5,462 nucleotides of DNA, taken from Pseudomonadota bacterium. GTDB lineage: Bacteria; Pseudomonadota; Alphaproteobacteria; Caulobacterales; Caulobacteraceae. Numbering within the stretch: the stretch's first letter is position 1; the number at the start of each line of letters is the position of its first letter. The stretch spans positions 1-5,462 of the forward strand of contig JAEYTM010000107.1 of NCBI GenBank assembly GCA_023434015.1, in the 5' to 3' direction. The notes beneath the pieces are model-generated. The model was given only the letters and a program-made list of their open reading frames with translations, had not been told where the DNA came from and made no database searches. A program made the translations under genes and the position numbers. Positions 4,680 to 5,462 of this stretch are shown one piece after another.

Positions 4680-5462
4680 TCACCGAGGCTGAGAATCCTG
4701 GCCGCGGGCATGCTGAACGACCTCGAGGACCGCCGCAATGACGGCAAGAGGCTGGTCGTCCTGCATCATATGACCCGAGTTTGAAACCCGGACCAGGCGC
4801 CCCATCGTCGAAGCGGCGACGACACGCTGCTGTTCGGCGCCAGCCATCTCCCTAAGCCGTTGCCCAGCCTCGCCCGCTGGCACTCGGTCGTGACTCGCGC
4901 TGAGCACGATCAGCGGCTTGGTACCTAGCCGAAACGGCTTAGCCATGGCCTGCGCCATCGTAACGCTCCCTTTCCCGGTGGCATCCGTCGGGCTGAAGTT
5001 CGTCATCTCCGACAACACGGCCTCATGGTGTTTAGGCTCGTTGAACTGTCGGCGAAGCTCGTCGTCTAGAGGAGCGATACCTGTTCGTGGCGGTCGGCAT
5101 TCCTTGACTTCAGGGGACCGCAGCGCACCGCTTCGCGCTTGGGCGATACAATTGGCGAAGTGCGCATTCATCGCGGCGAACCCGCGACGCGCCCTGTCCC
5201 GCTCTTCTTCTGTAAGGACCTCCCAGACCATCCTGGCTTCATCTCTGACAGAGGCGTCCACCAGAACGACCCCGGCCACCAGTTCAGGATGATCGGTTGC
5301 GAACATCTGGACGTAGAGGCCGCCAGCAGAGTGCCCCACCAGGACCACGGGCTCTGTTATCCGAGCGGACCGTATCAGACGGTGCAAGTCGTCGATGGTG
5401 TTCTCTGCGTCAGCTGGTCGAGGCGACGGATCGCTGAAGCCGTAACCAGCGCGGTCATACGC
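4680..5462 (-). CDS. Alpha/beta-fold hydrolase, N-terminus beyond the window
   Basis: The frame is open from the window edge to TGA at 4680-4682, giving 260 residues without a start. It opens AYDRAGYGFSDPSPRP, the classic YDRAGYG.SD motif after strand beta-4. The nucleophile elbow follows, VVLVGHSAGGLYVQMFA (39-55) with Ser45, then ELVAGVVLVDAS (60-71). A cap-like helical section covers about 75-175. LIVLSASHDRVPAGE (184-198) carries the probable acid Asp192, and VSNSGHMMQDDQP (226-238) carries the catalytic His231. The triad is therefore complete. The missing N-terminus should hold the HG oxyanion strand and perhaps a signal peptide. Known family chemistry is hydrolysis of ester, amide, epoxide or C-C bonds; the substrate cannot be told. 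Sampled stretches run about 58-63% GC against about 68-72% in the cassette, so more recent acquisition is possible. It converges on the small gene. Confidence 0.9.
   Translation of the reverse strand, partial: AYDRAGYGFSDPSPRPADAENTIDDLHRLIRSARITEPVVLVGHSAGGLYVQMFATDHPELVAGVVLVDASVRDEARMVWEVLTEEERDRARRGFAAMNAHFANCIAQARSGALRSPEVKECRPPRTGIAPLDDELRRQFNEPKHHEAVLSEMTNFSPTDATGKGSVTMAQAMAKPFRLGTKPLIVLSASHDRVPAGEAGQRLREMAGAEQQRVVAASTMGRLVRVSNSGHMMQDDQPLAVIAAVLEVVQHARGQDSQPR

Noticed and set aside
4918..5292. Plus-strand open frame of 124 codons
   Set aside because: It is antisense to the alpha/beta hydrolase, whose catalytic motifs are clear.

Overview
The window looks like chromosomal DNA from a high-GC alphaproteobacterium, most likely in or near Caulobacteraceae. 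This assignment is an inference. It rests on GC near 70% in samples of the core genes, on the character of the partial TamA-like protein at the left edge, and on a small EYR...HAAEC-type helical protein of a kind I associate with alphaproteobacteria. Three of the four genes with a visible start appear to begin with GTG or TTG.

Layout. Positions 1-520 (minus strand) hold the first 173 codons of a TamA-like outer-membrane assembly factor, with a TTG start, a signal peptide and POTRA-like sequence. A divergent intergenic region (521-713) carries two overlapping dyads and a possible -10 element. It is followed on the plus strand by a tight three-gene operon: a circularly permuted ATP-grasp enzyme (714-2204), an alpha-E helical protein (2201-3145, overlapping its neighbour by 4 nt) and a transglutaminase-fold protein (3158-4132, TTG start behind a perfect AGGAGG that overlaps the previous stop codon). 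Just after the operon, 4138-4234 can fold as a three-way junction closed by a perfect 11-bp stem. Next come a 68-codon helical small protein (4280-4486), a non-coding stretch with hairpins (4487-4679), and on the minus strand the 3' part of an alpha/beta hydrolase (4680-5462) that runs off the right edge and has noticeably lower GC.

How the genes work together. ATP-grasp, alpha-E and transglutaminase-like proteins form a recurring but biochemically poorly characterised bacterial cassette. Comparative genomics suggests that the ATP-grasp protein forms amide or peptide bonds, that alpha-E is a partner or scaffold, and that the transglutaminase-fold protein cleaves or transfers amide bonds. Related loci often include the proteasome-like peptidase Anbu, which is not seen here. 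This cassette is the best candidate in the window for an under-described system. The TamA-like gene, the small protein and the hydrolase have no evident functional link to it.
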